Positions 34,339-35,532 of a stretch of 35,532 nucleotides of DNA are shown in pieces. This stretch comes from Myxococcaceae bacterium (GTDB lineage Bacteria; Myxococcota; Myxococcia; Myxococcales; Myxococcaceae). How positions within the stretch are numbered: the stretch's first letter is position 1; every line of letters starts with the position of its first letter. The notes beneath the pieces were generated by a model. That model was not told the origin of the DNA and did no database searches. It worked only from the letters and a program-made list of their open reading frames with translations. The stretch spans positions 1 through 35,532 of the forward strand of contig JAKEEX010000251.1 of the NCBI GenBank assembly GCA_022616315.1, in the 5' to 3' direction. The translations under genes and the position numbers were made by a program.

Positions 34339-35139
34339 TCAGGCGGGGCCGCTCGACACGTGGGCCTCCCCTTCCTTCTGGAAGAGGTCCTTGACCGCCT
34401 GCTTGGTCACCTCGCGGTTCATGGCCGCGATGGACGTGGTGAGCGGGATCTCCTTGGGGCAGACCTCGACGCAGTTCTGCGCCTTGCCGCAGTCATGCAC
34501 GCCACCGTCCTCCATCAGGGCGTGGAGGCGGTCCTCGGCCTGGTGCGCGCCGGTCGGGTTCATGTTGAAGAGCCGCGCCTGGCTGATGGCCGCCGCGCCC
34601 ACGAAGTCGTTGTTCTGGGTCACCTGCGGGCAGGCCTCCACGCACGCCGCGCAGGTCATGCACGTGGAGAGCACGTACATGACGGACTGGTCCTTCGGGC
34701 TCTGGCGCGGCCCCGGGCCCAGGTTGTGCGTGCCGTCCAGGTCGATCCAGGCCTTCACGCGCTTGAGCGAGTCGAACATGCGCTCGCGGTCCACGACCAG
34801 GTCGCGATCCAGCGGGAACTTCTTCAGCGGCTCGAGGGTGATGGGCTGCTCCAGCCGGTCCACCAGCGCCGAGCAGGCCATCCGGACCCGGCCGTTGATG
34901 TTCATTGTGCAGCTGCCGCAGACCTCCTCGAGGCAGTTGGAGTCCCACACGACCGGGGTGGTCTTCCGCCCGTCGGCGGTGACGGGGTTGCGCTGGATCT
35001 CCATCAGGCAGCTGATGACGTTGAGGCCCTTGCGGTACGGGATGCGGAACTCCTCGAACCCCCCCGGCGCGTTCCGGCTCTCCTGCCGCCAGATGCGGAA
35101 GGTGACGAACCGCTGGGCGCCCGTGCTGGTCTCCTGCAT
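34339..35139 (-). CDS. sdhB: Succinate dehydrogenase iron-sulfur subunit
   Basis: 266 residues from ATG 35139, with AAGGA 9 nt upstream. It carries electrons from the flavin of SdhA to the membrane quinone in complex II. The [2Fe-2S] ligands are C69, C74, C77 and C89 (NCLEEVCGSCTMNINGRVRM). The C-terminal ferredoxin part has C160-x2-C163-x2-C166-x3-C170-P and C217, C223, C227 (CGKAQNCVEVCP) for the [4Fe-4S] and [3Fe-4S] clusters. The N-terminus (about 10-50) is the plant-type ferredoxin fold. It follows sdhA by 50 bp. The arrangement with long spacing in the first cluster resembles the sdhB/frdB type used with a single cytochrome b subunit in deltaproteobacteria. Confidence 0.97.
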   Translation of the reverse strand: MQETSTGAQRFVTFRIWRQESRNAPGGFEEFRIPYRKGLNVISCLMEIQRNPVTADGRKTTPVVWDSNCLEEVCGSCTMNINGRVRMACSALVDRLEQPITLEPLKKFPLDRDLVVDRERMFDSLKRVKAWIDLDGTHNLGPGPRQSPKDQSVMYVLSTCMTCAACVEACPQVTQNNDFVGAAAISQARLFNMNPTGAHQAEDRLHALMEDGGVHDCGKAQNCVEVCPKEIPLTTSIAAMNREVTKQAVKDLFQKEGEAHVSSGPA

Positions 35140-35189
35140 GTCGTGTGTCCTTTCAGAGTCTCTTTCGGATGGGAGCGCCCGGGCAGGCG

Positions 35190-35532
35190 TCAGGCGTACC
35201 AGCGCGGCTCGGGCTCCAGCACGTTGGTGGGGATGTCCGCGTAGGAGATGTCCACGCCGCCGGCGGAGTTCGCCCGGGCCATGGTGGTCTTCGCCCACTT
35301 CTCGTGGCGCTTCTTCCAGAGCTCCATCCAGGCCGGATCCTCGCGCGGGTCCTTCGTCTTCGGCTCGGGGAGGCTGAACTCCGGCTTGTAGTGCGCGCCG
35401 CGGGACTCGTCGCGCATGAGCGCGCCCTTGGCGATGATCTCCGCCAGGGCCAGCATGTTCCACAGCTGGTTGACGAAGGAGAGCGAGCGGTTGGCGTTGT
35501 TGCTCTGGTCGAGCACGTTGACGTTTGCCCAG
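35190..35532 (-). CDS. sdhA: Succinate dehydrogenase flavoprotein subunit, C-terminal part only
   Basis: The last 113 residues of a protein that runs off the right edge; the 5' part is outside the window. The visible piece, VLDQSNNANRSLSFVNQLWN then MLALAEIIAKGALMRDESRG and AHYKPEFSLPEP, is the capping/C-terminal region of SdhA/FrdA flavoproteins, where LMRDESRGAHYK-type sequence includes the conserved Arg of the substrate-closing region. SdhA holds covalent FAD and oxidises succinate. The active site and FAD-binding parts cannot be seen. Identity rests on this fragment plus the sdhB gene directly downstream. Confidence 0.9.
   Translation of the reverse strand, partial: WANVNVLDQSNNANRSLSFVNQLWNMLALAEIIAKGALMRDESRGAHYKPEFSLPEPKTKDPREDPAWMELWKKRHEKWAKTTMARANSAGGVDISYADIPTNVLEPEPRWYA

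Overview
This 35.5 kb window is a very GC-rich bacterial chromosome segment. Gene content and order point to a myxobacterium (Myxococcota, probably the Myxococcus/Corallococcus/Archangium group). The main reasons are an EncA-type encapsulin with its ferritin-like EncB cargo next to murJ, heavy use of GTG starts, and a housekeeping block running sdhA-sdhB / sucC-sucD / ndk / rlmN / rpsP-khpA-rimM-trmD-rplS. I see no rRNA, CRISPR array, insertion sequence or prophage. The window looks like ordinary core chromosome with some accessory genes at the left end.

Left part (1-14.7 kb). A truncated M2-family (ACE-like) peptidase lipoprotein gene diverges from a membrane acyltransferase gene. A very short reverse-strand gene follows, with an in-frame TGA in a C-x-x-U motif. 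It reads as a SelW/Rdx-type selenoprotein with a SECIS-like hairpin just after the TGA. Next are a PAP2 phosphatase and an erythromycin-esterase family protein. Then comes a four-gene efflux operon: TetR regulator, membrane-fusion lipoprotein, HAE1-type RND pump and TolC-like outer-membrane factor. It is preceded by an operator of three 14-bp palindromes spaced 15 bp apart, and a 34-bp direct repeat duplicates the translation start region of the fusion protein. An HtrA-type lipoprotein protease and an AI-2E family permease follow on the reverse strand.

Middle part (14.7-24.4 kb). A lone initiator tRNA-fMet with its own promoter and terminator is followed by a protein with five S1 domains and an Arg/Gly-rich N-terminus, then the lipid II flippase murJ. 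Divergent from murJ is the encapsulin unit: ferritin-like cargo encB with two targeting peptides, the shell gene encA, and one base later an NtrC-family sigma-54 activator. After it come an M23 peptidase and an outer-membrane beta-barrel protein.

Right part (24.4-35.5 kb), all on the reverse strand, is mostly translation and central metabolism. In transcription order from the right edge it runs: sdhA (partial), sdhB, sucC, sucD, ndk, rlmN, rpsP, khpA, rimM, trmD, rplS, a membrane-spanning SMC/YhaN-like protein lacking a recognisable Walker A, yraN and rsmI. Succinate dehydrogenase and succinyl-CoA ligase are consecutive TCA-cycle enzymes. The rpsP-to-rplS set is the classic ribosomal-protein/tRNA-modification operon.

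The most noteworthy items are the selenoprotein hidden by its UGA codon, the encapsulin operon tied to a sigma-54 activator, the phased TetR operator array, and the degenerate membrane ATPase inside the ribosomal gene neighbourhood.
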